In this document: piece after piece, positions 46,293 through 54,585 of the stretch
Position numbering within the stretch: the stretch's first letter is position 1
Layout of the letters: each line of letters starts with the position of its first letter
NCBI GenBank assembly: GCA_023426545.1
Contig: JAFAAN010000040.1
Location: forward strand, 62,001 to 126,000
Reading direction: 5' to 3'
Source of the DNA: Pseudomonadota bacterium
GTDB lineage: Bacteria; Myxococcota; Myxococcia; Myxococcales; Myxococcaceae
Length of the DNA: 64,000 bases
Position numbers and translations under genes: made by a program
Notes under the pieces: generated by a model
Told to the model about the DNA's origin: nothing
The model's database searches: none
What the model saw: only the letters and a program-made list of their open reading frames with translations

Positions 46293-46609
46293 GCGGAGAC
46301 CGGCCCCTCGTCGTTGGAGGCGCTGTCGTCGGTGGTGGCGGCGGTGTCGTCGGCGTCGACGGGGGCCTCGTCAGCCGTGTCCGAGGCGTCGCTGTCTTCG
46401 GACGTGTCCTCGTCGTCGATGTCGTCGTCCTCGTCGTCGAAGTCATCGGCGTCGTCGAGCATCAGCGTCTCGACCGGAACAGCCTTCTCCGCTACGTCGG
46501 GCAGCCCCTGGATGTGGCGCTCGTACGCCGCTTCTTCGAGCTGGCCAGCGCGCATGTACCGGTCAACGGTGCGCTTATCGAGGTACTTCGGGTCCGCCGA
46601 ATCCGCCAT
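46289..46609 (-). CDS. Small acidic protein, unknown function
   Basis: A 106-residue protein. The first 45 residues form an ordered, charged region (DKRTVDRYMRAGQLEEAAYE). The rest is an Asp/Glu/Ser/Thr tail with almost no basic residues. It starts at ATG 46609 with GAGGA 9 bases upstream, and its stop overlaps the DUF1844 start. The acidic tail may bind basic proteins or metal; this is a guess. Confidence 0.6.
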   Translation of the reverse strand: MADSADPKYLDKRTVDRYMRAGQLEEAAYERHIQGLPDVAEKAVPVETLMLDDADDFDDEDDDIDDEDTSEDSDASDTADEAPVDADDTAATTDDSASNDEGPVSA

Positions 46610-46649
46610 GGTTCAAATCCTCAGAATTGCTTGGAAAACAGCGCGGCAC

Positions 46650-46675
46650 CTTATAGCAGGGTGGGCAACTGTCAA
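46650..46675 (-). promoter_or_regulatory. Possible sigma70 promoter of the DUF1844 operon
   Basis: On the minus strand a consensus TTGACA (46670-46675) precedes TATAAG (46650-46655) by 14 bases. That spacing is short, so the true -10 may be shifted to TAAGGT. It lies about 40 bases before the ATG. Confidence 0.35.
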
Positions 46676-46701
46676 CGCCGCCGTCCTGCCTTCCAGAGCC
46701 G

Positions 46702-47358
46702 ATGAACGCACCGTCCCGCCCGCACCTTCCCCGCGGTCCCTACCTGCTATGCGATGACACCGTCCTGCCGGAGCTTTCACTGGTGGACAAGGCGGCCCGC
46801 CTGGTGGCCGGAGGAGCCCGGGTGGTGCAACTGCGCATGAAGCGCACCGTGGCCCGCGAGGCGCTGGCCGCCGCGCGGCAGGTGGTGGCCCTGTGCCGCC
46901 GGGAGGGCGCGCTGTGCCTGGTGAATGACCGGGTGGACCTGGCCTTGCTCGCGGGCGCGGATGGCGTGCACGTGGGCGACGAGGACGTGCCCGCCGAGGA
47001 CGCGCGCGCGCTGCTCGGACCTGGCCGGCTGGTGGGCGTCACGGTGCGCGACGCGGCGGGCGCGCGGGCGGCCCTGGCGGCGGGCGCGGACTACGTGGGC
47101 CTGGGGCCGCTCTTTCCCACGTCGACGAAGCAGGTGCCCGCGCCGGTGCTGGGGCTGGAGGCCTTCGCGGCGGTGGTGCGTGAGAGCCCGCTGCCGGTGG
47201 TGGGCATTGGCGGGGTGGGGCTGGAGAACATCGGCCGGGTGGCTGCGGCGGGGGCGCACTGCGCGGCCGTCGTGTCCGACGCACTGCTCGCGGTGGATAT
47301 CACCGAGCGTGTGAGGCGGCTGGGGACCGCGTTTGAACAGGGGCGTTCCGGGGCATAG
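46702..47358 (+). CDS. thiE: Thiamine-phosphate synthase ThiE
   Basis: A 218-residue TIM barrel with VVQLRMK (about 42), CLVNDRVDLALLAGADGVHVG (about 73-93), DYVGLGPLFPTSTK (about 131) and the phosphate-binding VGIGGVG. It joins HMP-pyrophosphate and thiazole phosphate. A ThiD-like gene lies just downstream. The GVTVRD segment departs from the usual GVSxH, but substrate and phosphate loops are intact. Confidence 0.9.
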   Translation: MNAPSRPHLPRGPYLLCDDTVLPELSLVDKAARLVAGGARVVQLRMKRTVAREALAAARQVVALCRREGALCLVNDRVDLALLAGADGVHVGDEDVPAEDARALLGPGRLVGVTVRDAAGARAALAAGADYVGLGPLFPTSTKQVPAPVLGLEAFAAVVRESPLPVVGIGGVGLENIGRVAAAGAHCAAVVSDALLAVDITERVRRLGTAFEQGRSGA

Positions 47359-47378
47359 CCTCGATGCCAGGAGCCTCC

Positions 47379-48143
47379 ATGAACAACCATTCGCGTCACC
47401 ACGGGACGGCGCCGCGGCGCCCCAACATCGGCATCACCCCGGACTGGAGTCCGCCCGGAGAGCAGCCCTTCGCGCGCTACGAACTCAAGGTGCCGTACGC
47501 GGACGCCGTGCTGCGCGCGGGGGGGCTCCCCTTCGTGCTGCCGTACTCGGACGAGCCGGCCTGCGTGGAGTCCTACCTGGACCGCGTCTCCGGGGTGCTC
47601 GTGACGGGCGGCGCGTTCGACATCCCCCCGTCGGCCTACGGCGAGGAGGCGCGCGAGGGGCTGGGGGCGCTGAAGGAGGGGCGTACCGCGTTCGAGGCGG
47701 CGCTCATGCGCGGCGCGCTCAAGCGCAACATGCCGGTGCTGGGCATCTGCGGTGGCATGCAGCTGCTCAACGTCATCCTGGGCGGCACGCTGTACCAGGA
47801 CATCGGCCGCGAGGTGGAGGGCGCCCGCGAGCACGAGCAGAAGCATGACCGCACCCAGCCGCAGCACCCGGTGGACGTGAAGACCGGCACGCTGCTGGCG
47901 GAGGCGGTGGGGCATGGCCAGTTGATGGTCAACTCCACCCACCACCAGGCCGTGCGCCGCGCGGGCAACGACGTGGTCATCTCCGCGGTGGCGCCGGACG
48001 GCGTCGTGGAGGCCATCGAGTCCACCGTGCATGCCTTCGCCGTGGGCGTGCAGTGGCACCCGGAGTACATGTCATCCTCCGTCCCGGTGAACGTGGGCCT
48101 GTACAAGTCGTTCGTGCAGAAGGCGCGCGAGCACCGCCGGTGA
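47379..48143 (+). CDS. Class I glutamine amidotransferase (peptidase C26, PuuD-like)
   Basis: A 254-residue hydrolase with nucleophile motif GICGGMQLLN (Cys about 124) and the His/Glu pair VQWHPEY (about 225), as in gamma-glutamyl-GABA hydrolases. It cleaves gamma-glutamyl bonds. I chose ATG 47379 because GGAG lies 6 bases upstream. It is sandwiched between thiE and a thiD-like gene, so a link to thiamine metabolism is possible but not shown. Confidence 0.85.
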   Translation: MNNHSRHHGTAPRRPNIGITPDWSPPGEQPFARYELKVPYADAVLRAGGLPFVLPYSDEPACVESYLDRVSGVLVTGGAFDIPPSAYGEEAREGLGALKEGRTAFEAALMRGALKRNMPVLGICGGMQLLNVILGGTLYQDIGREVEGAREHEQKHDRTQPQHPVDVKTGTLLAEAVGHGQLMVNSTHHQAVRRAGNDVVISAVAPDGVVEAIESTVHAFAVGVQWHPEYMSSSVPVNVGLYKSFVQKAREHRR

Positions 48144-48880
48144 GCGCTCGTGTCCTCCTGCTGGCGGGGCTGGAGCCCACGGGAAGGGCGGGGCTGCTGG
48201 CGGACGTGGCCGCGGTGCGCGCGCTACGGGGCCAGCCGGTGGCCGTGCCCACCGCGCAGACGGCGCAGGGCCTCCGCACCTTCGGCTGGACGGCCTCGCC
48301 GCCGCGCGTGTTGACCGCGCAGGTGGTGGCCGCGCTGGAGCTGGGGCCGGTGCACGCGGTGAAGTGCGGCATGGTGCCCGCGCGCGCGCAGCTCGTGGCC
48401 GCGCAGCGGGCGATGGAAGGGACGGACGCGTGGTGGGTGGTGGACCCGGTGGTGCGCACCTCCCGGGGTGAACCGCTGACGCGCCTGTCCGCGCGGGCCT
48501 ACCTGGCCCTGGCGGGGCCGCGCGTGGTGCTCACGCCGAACCTGGATGAAGCAGGGTGGCTGCTGGGGCGGCCCGTCGCGCGCACGGTGGCCGAGGCCGC
48601 CGAGGCCGCCGAGGCGCTGGCGAGCCACGGCTTTGGCGCGGTGCTGGTGAAGGGCGGCCACCTGCCGGACACGCAGGGGCTGGCGGACGTGCTGGCCACG
48701 CCGGGCCGCGTCCAGGTGCTGGAGGGCCGCCGGTTGACCCGCGCGCCCGGGCGCCGCGGCACGGGGTGCCGGCTGGCGTCCGCGCTGGCCACGGAGCTGG
48801 GGCGGGGCCGCAGGCTGGAGACGGCGGTGCGCTCGGCGCGGGCGCTGGTGGTCCGCTACCTGCGCACGGGCTCGGAGTAG
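48140..48880 (+). CDS. thiD: Hydroxymethylpyrimidine/phosphomethylpyrimidine kinase-like protein (ThiD)
   Basis: A 246-residue ribokinase-fold protein. The opening LLLAGLEPTGRAGLLADV matches the ThiD GxDPxGGAG(I)QAD motif with changes. TPNLDEAGWLLG and the anion-hole RRGTGCRLASALATEL match its end. It would phosphorylate HMP and HMP-P to feed ThiE. GTG 48140 overlaps the amidotransferase stop (GTGA). Changed residues in the first motif leave some doubt about activity. Confidence 0.78.
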   Translation: MSARVLLLAGLEPTGRAGLLADVAAVRALRGQPVAVPTAQTAQGLRTFGWTASPPRVLTAQVVAALELGPVHAVKCGMVPARAQLVAAQRAMEGTDAWWVVDPVVRTSRGEPLTRLSARAYLALAGPRVVLTPNLDEAGWLLGRPVARTVAEAAEAAEALASHGFGAVLVKGGHLPDTQGLADVLATPGRVQVLEGRRLTRAPGRRGTGCRLASALATELGRGRRLETAVRSARALVVRYLRTGSE

Positions 48881-48896
48881 GGCGGCGCACCGGGCC

Positions 48897-48927
48897 TCGG
48901 AGGCACGCGGTGGCCACCGGCTCCGAG
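48897..48927. terminator. Possible bidirectional hairpin
   Basis: CTCGGAG pairs with CTCCGAG, enclosing a perfect CGGTGG/CCACCG hairpin, between the convergent thiD and dnaB genes. Confidence 0.4.
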
Positions 48928-48941
48928 CCGCGGCGGGGCCG

Positions 48942-50312
48942 CTATTCCGACCGCGAGCGGCTCTCGAAGCGGGTGTACTCGCCCAGGAACACCAGGTCGA
49001 TGGAGCCGATGGGGCCGTTGCGCTGCTTGGCGATGATGAGCTCCACGGGGATGACAGTGCTCGTCGGCTGCACCGGCTGCCCGTCCGCGCCTGTCTCGTC
49101 GGACTCCTCGCGGTGGATGAACATCACCACGTCGGCGTCCTGCTCGATGGAGCCGGACTCACGCAGGTCGGACAGCATGGGTTTGCCGCCCTTGCGGTCC
49201 TCCACCTTTCGGCTGAGCTGACTGAGCGCGATGATGGGCACCTCCAGCTCCTTGGCGAGCTGCTTCAGCGCGCGGGAGATTTCGGCGACCTCGAGCTGGC
49301 GGCTCTCCACCTTGCCCTTCTGATGCATGAGCTGGAGGTAGTCGATGATGATGAGCGACAGGCGCGGGTCGCGCTGCTTCACGCGGCGGGCCTTGGCGCG
49401 CAGGTCGAACGGGGACAGACCGCCGGAGTCGTCGATGTAGATGGGCGCGTTGTAGAGCGCACCCGCCATCTCCTGGAACTTCTCCTCGTCGTGCGGCGAC
49501 AGCCGGCCACCACGCAGCTTCTTCATGTCCACGCGCGCGGTGGAGGCCAGCAGACGCATCAGGAGCTGGTCGGCGGGCATTTCGAGGCTGAAGATGCCGA
49601 CGGCCTTGTTCTCCTTCAGCGCCGCGTGCACCGCGATGTTCATCGCGAAGGACGTCTTGCCGATGCCGGGGCGCGCCGCGAGGATGATGAGCTCGCCGGC
49701 GTGCAGGCCGGTGAGCTGATTGTCCAGGTCGATGTAGCCGGTGGACAGGCCCGTGATGCCCGTGGACGCCGCCTTCATCTTGTCGAGCAGATCGAGCGTG
49801 TGCTCCATCAGCTCGCTGACCGGGCGCAGGTCGCCCTCGCGCTTCTTCTCCGCGAGGAGGAACACCTTGCGCTCTGCCTCGTCGAGCAGCACCTCCAGCT
49901 CGCCCGTCTCCTGGCTGGCGAGGTCCTGAATCTCCCTGCCCACGTTGGCCAGGCGGCGGCGGATGGCCTGGTCCTTGACGATCTGCGCGTACTGGGCCGC
50001 GTTGGCGGCGATGGGCACCACCTGGTCCAGACGCATCAGGTAGGCCGGGCCGCCCACCGACACCAGCTGGCCCAGCACCTTCAGCTCCTCGGCCAGCGTC
50101 AGGTGGTCCACCTGTCGCGACTGGCCGTCGAGCTTGAGCATCGCCGAGAAGATCTGGGCGTGCGCGGGACTGGAGAAATCCTCCGAGTTGACGATCTCGC
50201 CTACCGCGGCAATGAGCGTGTTGTCCGCCAGCACGGCGCCCAGCACGGCGCGCTCGGCGGCGAGGTCCTCGTGGACCTTCCGACCCTCTCTGAACTCGTG
50301 GACGTTCTCCAT
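48942..50312 (-). CDS. dnaB: Replicative DNA helicase DnaB
   Basis: A 456-residue helicase. The N-terminal DnaG-binding domain begins LAAERAVLGAVLADNT. The RecA-like motor has Walker A ARPGIGKTSFA (about 213), Walker B LIIIDYLQLM (about 315) and DLRESGSIEQDADVV. It unwinds DNA at the fork. There is no intein. ATG 50312 is the start. It stands alone, with the LytTR gene 70 bases upstream of it in position on the same strand. Confidence 0.96.
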   Translation of the reverse strand: MENVHEFREGRKVHEDLAAERAVLGAVLADNTLIAAVGEIVNSEDFSSPAHAQIFSAMLKLDGQSRQVDHLTLAEELKVLGQLVSVGGPAYLMRLDQVVPIAANAAQYAQIVKDQAIRRRLANVGREIQDLASQETGELEVLLDEAERKVFLLAEKKREGDLRPVSELMEHTLDLLDKMKAASTGITGLSTGYIDLDNQLTGLHAGELIILAARPGIGKTSFAMNIAVHAALKENKAVGIFSLEMPADQLLMRLLASTARVDMKKLRGGRLSPHDEEKFQEMAGALYNAPIYIDDSGGLSPFDLRAKARRVKQRDPRLSLIIIDYLQLMHQKGKVESRQLEVAEISRALKQLAKELEVPIIALSQLSRKVEDRKGGKPMLSDLRESGSIEQDADVVMFIHREESDETGADGQPVQPTSTVIPVELIIAKQRNGPIGSIDLVFLGEYTRFESRSRSE

Positions 50313-50381
50313 GGCAGCCCGCTCACTCTACAGGCAGGGCTGACGCAGCCAAGTTTTGCCACAGACCTGTAGCAGTGGAGC

Positions 50382-51152
50382 CTACCCCTCCAGTCCCCAC
50401 CTCTGGAGGAACGCTTCACGCCAGGTGCGGCTGAGCACGACGGAGCTCCCGTCCTTGAGGACGAGGATGCCGTCCCCGTGGCTCCACGGCTCCAGCCGGG
50501 CCACCGCGTCCAGGTTGACGATGTCGCCCCGGTGCACCCGGACGAAGCGTGAAGGGTCCAGCCGCTCCTCCAGGGCCCGCAGCGTCTGTCGCACCAGGTG
50601 CTCCCCCTGGCCCGTGTAGAGCCGGACGTACTTGTCCTCGGACGACAGGCGCCAGACGTCGGCCAGCCGCAGCGGCACCCAGGCCTCGCCCGCCTTCACC
50701 ACCAGCCGCTCCAGCGGGCGGCCCGCGGGGGCCCGCCCCAGCTCCGCGAGCAGGGCCTGGAGCCGCGCGGTGTCCGGCATCCCGCTGCGCAGCACCACGT
50801 GCGCCTTGTCGAGCGCCCGGCCGAAGCGCTCCGCGTCGTAGGGCTTCAGCAGGTAGTCCACCGCCTGCGCCTCGAAGGCCGCCAGCGCGAAGGCGTCATA
50901 CGCGGTGGAGAAGATGACGGCGGGGCAGTGCTCCGGGCCCAGGGCCTCCAGCACCTCGAAGCCGGTGAGGCCCGGCATCTGCACGTCGAGCACCAGCAGG
51001 TCCGGCCGGAGCGCCGCCACCCGGTTCAGCGTCTCCGTCCCGTCCGCCGCCTCGCCCTCCAGCGCGAAGCGCGCGTCGGCCGCCAGCAGGCGCTTCACCT
51101 TGGCCCGCGCGGGGGCCTCGTCGTCGGCCACCAGGACCCGGAAGCGCGTCAT
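50382..51152 (-). CDS. LytTR-family response regulator
   Basis: A 256-residue regulator. The receiver domain (1-120) has acidic pair DDE, phosphoacceptor Asp in VLDVQMPGL (about 54) and LLKPYD. The LytTR DNA-binding domain (about 150-250) includes WRLSSEDKYVRLYT and FVRVHRGDIVNLD. These bind promoter repeats as dimers. ATG 51152 has GGAGG 7 bases upstream and overlaps the stop of the damaged LytS-type kinase gene, so the regulator is left without an intact partner sensor here. Confidence 0.9.
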   Translation of the reverse strand: MTRFRVLVADDEAPARAKVKRLLAADARFALEGEAADGTETLNRVAALRPDLLVLDVQMPGLTGFEVLEALGPEHCPAVIFSTAYDAFALAAFEAQAVDYLLKPYDAERFGRALDKAHVVLRSGMPDTARLQALLAELGRAPAGRPLERLVVKAGEAWVPLRLADVWRLSSEDKYVRLYTGQGEHLVRQTLRALEERLDPSRFVRVHRGDIVNLDAVARLEPWSHGDGILVLKDGSSVVLSRTWREAFLQRWGLEG

Positions 51153-51685
51153 GGCGGCGCCTCCCGGGGAAGCCACAGGGACACGCGCGCGCCGCCCTCG
51201 GGGCCCTGGCCCCGTTCGAGGCGGGCGCGGCCGTCATGGAGCAGCGCGAGGACGCGCTCCAGGTGCGCCAGCCCCACGCCCGGCCCGGACGCGGGCGAGC
51301 GGTCCCCGAAGCCACGGCCCGTGTCCTCCACTTCCAGCCGCCAGCCAGCGCCGGCGTCCCGGGCGCGGATGCGGACCTCCAGCGGCTCGGTCCGGTCCTG
51401 GTTGTGCTTCACCGCGTTCTCCACCAGCGCCTGTAGCGCGAAGCAAGGCACCGGGGCGCGCTCCAGGCCCGGGGCCACGTCCCAGTGCACGGCCACGCGC
51501 TCGCCGAAGCGGGCGGTCAGCAGGGCCACGAAGCGGGCGGCCTGGGCGCGCTCCTCGGCCAGCGTCCACGTGGCCTCCCGCCGCTCCAGGCTGGCGCGCA
51601 GCAGGCCGCCCAGGTCGCTCAGGAGCCGGTCGGTGCGCGCGAGGTCCTCGTACATCACCACGCTGACGGTGTTCAGGGCGTTGAT
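51149..51685 (-). pseudogene. 3' remnant of a LytS-type histidine kinase
   Basis: The frame encodes INALNTVSVVMYEDLARTD, the stretch that normally follows the phosphoacceptor motif PHFLFN. It then has an intact ATPase end: N-box LVENAVKHN, G-boxes DTGRGFG and GVGLAHLERVL. The sensor, the His and the start codon are missing. Upstream the frame runs into acyltransferase sequence. It overlaps the LytTR gene by four bases, as a paired kinase would. A peptide from ATG 51661 might still be made. Confidence 0.8.
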
Positions 51686-52118
51686 TGCCCGCGGGGTAAG
51701 GGACGAAGTCGAGCACGGACGGGTAGAAGTCCACGTAGCGCCCCTGGAACGTCCCGCGCTGGAGCCGCTCCACGTAGAGCTGCGGCGGCACCACCACGAA
51801 CATGCCGAACACCAGCGGCCCCAGGAGCCGCTTCGCGCGGTCCTTCGCGAAGGTGCCCAGGGAGCGCCGCCGCAGCGCGAACGCGGTGCCCAGGCCGGAG
51901 ATGCACATCAGCAGCGGCATCCGGAGGTGGTGCAGCACCTCCATGGGCGGCTCCAGCCAGGGCAGGGTCTGGGCGCTCTTCACGTGCCAGTCCCAGGTGT
52001 TGAACATCATCCCCGTGTGAAACAGGTGCAGCAGGAGGATGGCCACCACCCGGAGCCAGTCCAGGTCGGGGCGGTGCGTGTCGGGTGGTGCGTGCTGCGG
52101 GGCGTCGGTGGCGCGCAT
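51686..52118 (-). pseudogene. 5' remnant of an acyltransferase-3-type membrane protein
   Basis: ATG 52118 (with GGAG upstream) opens a frame typical of acyltransferase family 3: DWLRVVAILLLHLFHTGM, then MPLLMCISGLGTAFALRRRS and KRLLGPLVFGMFVVVPPQ. It proceeds to VDFYPSVLDFVPYPAGN, where family members continue with a Trp/His-rich segment and several more helices. Here the match stops and the sequence becomes kinase coding in another frame. About two thirds of the protein is missing. Confidence 0.78.
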
Positions 52119-52220
52119 GCGGGTGTCTCCTCCGCTCCCGGATACGCACGCCGCTCCCGGTGCTCCACGCGCATGTCGCCAGCCGGTCTGGCGCCGGCGT
52201 GAGCCGGACGGGCCGGGGCG

Positions 52221-52256
52221 AAAATGGAAAGGCCGCCCGGGTCTCCCCGGACGGCC
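52221..52256 (-). terminator. Intrinsic terminator of the rpsF-rpsR-rplI operon
   Basis: On the minus strand GGCCGTCCGGG pairs with CCCGGGCGGCC (one mismatch), followed by TTTCCATTTT. It starts 35 bases past rplI. Confidence 0.75.
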
Positions 52257-52290
52257 TCACCGAAGCAGCGTCGAAGAACTGCGCGGAGGA

Positions 52291-52734
52291 TTACTCCGGC
52301 AGGACCTCGAGCTTGATCTTCGCCGTCACCTCGCGGTGCAGGCGCAGCTCCACCTCGTAGTTGCCCAGCGCCTTGATGGGCTCGGGCAGGTGGATGTGGC
52401 GGCGGTCGATGGTCTGACCCTCGGCGGCGACCGCCTCCGCGATGTCCAGCGCCGTGACGGAGCCGAACAGCTTGTCCTGCTCGCCCACGCGGCGCTTGAT
52501 GCTGACCTGGATGGCGCCAATCTTCTTCGCCAGCTCGTCGGCCGCGCCCTTCAGCTTGGCGTTACGAGCGGCGATGACCGCCTTCTCGTGCTCCAGCTGG
52601 CGCAGGTTCTGCTCGCTCGCCAGCACCGCCTTCTTGCGGGGCAGGAGGTAGTTGCGGCCGAAGCCGTCCTTCACGGTGACGAGCTCCCCGGACTTGCCCA
52701 GGTGCTCGATGTCCTCACGCAGAATGACCTTCAT
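52291..52734 (-). CDS. rplI: 50S ribosomal protein L9
   Basis: A 147-residue protein of normal length. The N-terminal domain MKVILREDIEHLGKSGELV with FGRNYLLPRKKAV is followed by the long helix and the C-terminal domain (DRRHIHLPEPIKALG). It binds 23S rRNA near the L1 stalk base. It is the last gene of the S6-S18-L9 operon. Confidence 0.97.
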   Translation of the reverse strand: MKVILREDIEHLGKSGELVTVKDGFGRNYLLPRKKAVLASEQNLRQLEHEKAVIAARNAKLKGAADELAKKIGAIQVSIKRRVGEQDKLFGSVTALDIAEAVAAEGQTIDRRHIHLPEPIKALGNYEVELRLHREVTAKIKLEVLPE

Positions 52735-52761
52735 GTTCAGTCTCCTGTGCCGACCGGCGGA

Positions 52762-53136
52762 CTAGCCGACCACCGCGTTGTAGGGGAGGAGGGCAATGCC
52801 ACGGGCGCGCTTGATGGCCACCGCCACCTCGCGCTGGTGCTTGGCGCAGTTGCCAGAGATGCGGCGGGGGATGATCTTGCCGCGCTCGGTCACGAAGTAC
52901 TTCAGCGTCGCCTGGTCCTTGAAGTCCACCGACGCGTTCTTCTCCGCGCAGAAGCGGCAGACCTTCTTGCGGCCGAAGCCGCGGCCACCACCGCGCTTGT
53001 CGTCGTCACCGCCGAAGCCGCCGCGGTCGCCGCGATCACCACCGCGGTCGCCACCACGCGCACCACCACCGGCGAAGCCACCACCGCTGCGGGCGGCGGG
53101 GGCGGGAGCCGTCTTGTTATCCGTTCCGTTGCTCAT
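52762..53136 (-). CDS. rpsR: 30S ribosomal protein S18 with a Gly/Arg/Asp-rich N-terminal extension
   Basis: A 124-residue protein. The conserved S18 core (about 55-124) has CRFC and NCAKHQREVAVAIKRAR; the Cys pairs suggest the zinc-binding form. The first 50 or so residues are an added low-complexity region with GGDRGGDRGDRGGFGG, longer than the usual 75-residue protein. S18 binds S6 on the platform of the small subunit. It lies 51 bases after rpsF and 27 before rplI. Confidence 0.95.
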   Translation of the reverse strand: MSNGTDNKTAPAPAARSGGGFAGGGARGGDRGGDRGDRGGFGGDDDKRGGGRGFGRKKVCRFCAEKNASVDFKDQATLKYFVTERGKIIPRRISGNCAKHQREVAVAIKRARGIALLPYNAVVG

Positions 53137-53187
53137 GAGCGTTCTCGTATCCTGGAATGGTCTCTAGGGAATTGACCCGGAAGGCCC

Positions 53188-53664
53188 TCAGGCCTCCTCG
53201 GTCGACTCCTCGTCGGAATCGCCGCCCTGCTCCTCGGAACTGTCGGAGCGGAAGCCGCCCTCGCGCTCCGTGGAAGCACCCGGACGGGCCTCCTCCACGT
53301 CGCCGGCCAGCTTCACGTCCTCGAGGACGGGACGCGTCTCGGGGTCCACCTCGTCCGCGATCTTCACGGAGATGTAGCGGGTGACCTCGTCCAGGTTGCG
53401 GAGGTTGCGCTCGATTTCCGCCACCAGCTTCGCGCCGCCCAGGAAGTGGGTGTGCACGTAGATGGCGCGGGGCTGCTTCGCCACGGGGAACAGGGTCTTC
53501 TTCTTGCCCCACACCGTGAAGCGGATGACCTTGCCACCTTCACGCGAAACGATGCCGCGGACGCGCTCCTTGAGCTTGTCCACGTTGTCGTCCGTCAGGT
53601 CCGGCTTGACCAGGAAGATGGTCTCGTACTCACGAAGCCGCGTCGCGGCCTGCGTCTCAGCCAT
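53188..53664 (-). CDS. rpsF: 30S ribosomal protein S6 with an acidic C-terminal extension
   Basis: A 158-residue protein. The S6 core (about 10-105) includes REYETIFLVKPDLTDD and KQPRAIYVHTHFLGG. The last 50 residues are Glu/Asp/Ser-rich, as in the E. coli glutamylated tail but longer. ATG 53664 has GGGAGAG upstream. It heads the S6-S18-L9 operon; no ssb gene lies between, unlike many bacteria. Confidence 0.95.
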   Translation of the reverse strand: MAETQAATRLREYETIFLVKPDLTDDNVDKLKERVRGIVSREGGKVIRFTVWGKKKTLFPVAKQPRAIYVHTHFLGGAKLVAEIERNLRNLDEVTRYISVKIADEVDPETRPVLEDVKLAGDVEEARPGASTEREGGFRSDSSEEQGGDSDEESTEEA

Positions 53665-53863
53665 GGTTTTCTCTCCCCTTGGGGTCGAGTGCCCTCCGGC
53701 GAATCCGGAGAGCGGGGAAACGGTCGGCGGGTCAGGAGGCCCACCACCGGGGACGGGAAACCGCGCGCCCGTCACCTTCGCGCTACGTCCCGTGTACCAA
53801 CACGGGAAGCTGGAAAAGAACATCCCACCGGGCCATTCCGATGAGGGAAGGGGCCTTCTATGG
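53665..53863 (-). promoter_or_regulatory. Leader of the rpsF operon with three small hairpins
   Basis: Read towards rpsF there are perfect stems CCCGTGT/ACACGGG, GACGGG/CCCGTC and CTCCGG/CCGGAG. Many bacteria regulate this operon by S6:S18 binding to a leader hairpin. I cannot place the conserved CCG bulge with confidence, so a link to that motif is only a suggestion. Confidence 0.35.
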
Positions 53864-53896
53864 GCGCCCCCCCGGCCAAGTCAAGCGGCCGGGCGC
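53864..53896 (-). terminator. Hairpin terminator after pth
   Basis: GCGCCCGGCC pairs with GGCC-GGG-GGGCGC around a 9-base loop, 33 bases past the pth stop. Confidence 0.55.
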
Positions 53897-53928
53897 TCTG
53901 GATGCCCGCCCGGAGGCGTCCCAGGGGC

Positions 53929-54504
53929 TCAGGCCTTCCGGTTGAACCGGTTCATGGCCACCGACAGGCCCTCGCGAATCCAGGTCTCCGTCATGTCCAT
54001 GGCGCGGCCGGTGAGCGCCTCCAGCTCCCGGCGCTCGCCGTCGTCGAAGTTGGACAGGACATAGCCGGACACGCGCTCGCGGGCGTTGGGGCCCTCCGGC
54101 TTGCCGATGCCGAAGCGCAGGCGGGTGAAGCCCTCGTCGCCCAGGCTGGAGACGATGCTCTTGAGCCCGTTGTGGCCGCCGCTGCCGCCCCCGGCCTTGA
54201 GCTGAAGCCGGCCGTAGGGCAGGTCCAGCTCGTCGTGGATGACGAGCACGTCCGTCACCGGCACCTTGAAGAAGCGCGCGGCCTCCGCCACGGAGCGGCC
54301 CGACAGGTTCATGTACGTCTGGGGCTCCACGAAGAGGACGCGCTCGCCCGCCAGCGTGCCCTGGCCGACCCGGGCGGCGAACTTCTCCTGGTTCAGCTCC
54401 GCCCGGGCCCGGGGCAGGAGCGCTTCCACCACCATGAACCCGATGTTGTGCCGGTGCCGCTCGTACTCGCGCCCCGGATTGCCCAGCCCGACGATGAGCT
54501 TCAT
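53929..54504 (-). CDS. pth: Peptidyl-tRNA hydrolase
   Basis: A 191-residue protein with the family start LIVGLGNPGREYERHRHNIG (catalytic His20), TYMNLSG and GHNGLKSI. It frees tRNA from stalled peptidyl-tRNA. It follows rplY by 81 bases; a CGGGGCC/GGCCCCG hairpin lies between. This order matches ctc-pth of Bacillus. Confidence 0.97.
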   Translation of the reverse strand: MKLIVGLGNPGREYERHRHNIGFMVVEALLPRARAELNQEKFAARVGQGTLAGERVLFVEPQTYMNLSGRSVAEAARFFKVPVTDVLVIHDELDLPYGRLQLKAGGGSGGHNGLKSIVSSLGDEGFTRLRFGIGKPEGPNARERVSGYVLSNFDDGERRELEALTGRAMDMTETWIREGLSVAMNRFNRKA

Positions 54505-54527
54505 GACGTGGCTCCCGAAACGAGAAA

Positions 54528-54557
54528 CGGGGCCAGCCCCTTGCCGGGCCGGCCCCG
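54528..54557 (-). terminator. Intergenic hairpin between rplY and pth
   Basis: CGGGGCC pairs with GGCCCCG with further GC pairing inside. It may attenuate read-through or mark an RNA-processing site. Confidence 0.4.
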
Positions 54558-54585
54558 CTCCTGAAGGACCGCTGAAGGCGGAAGA

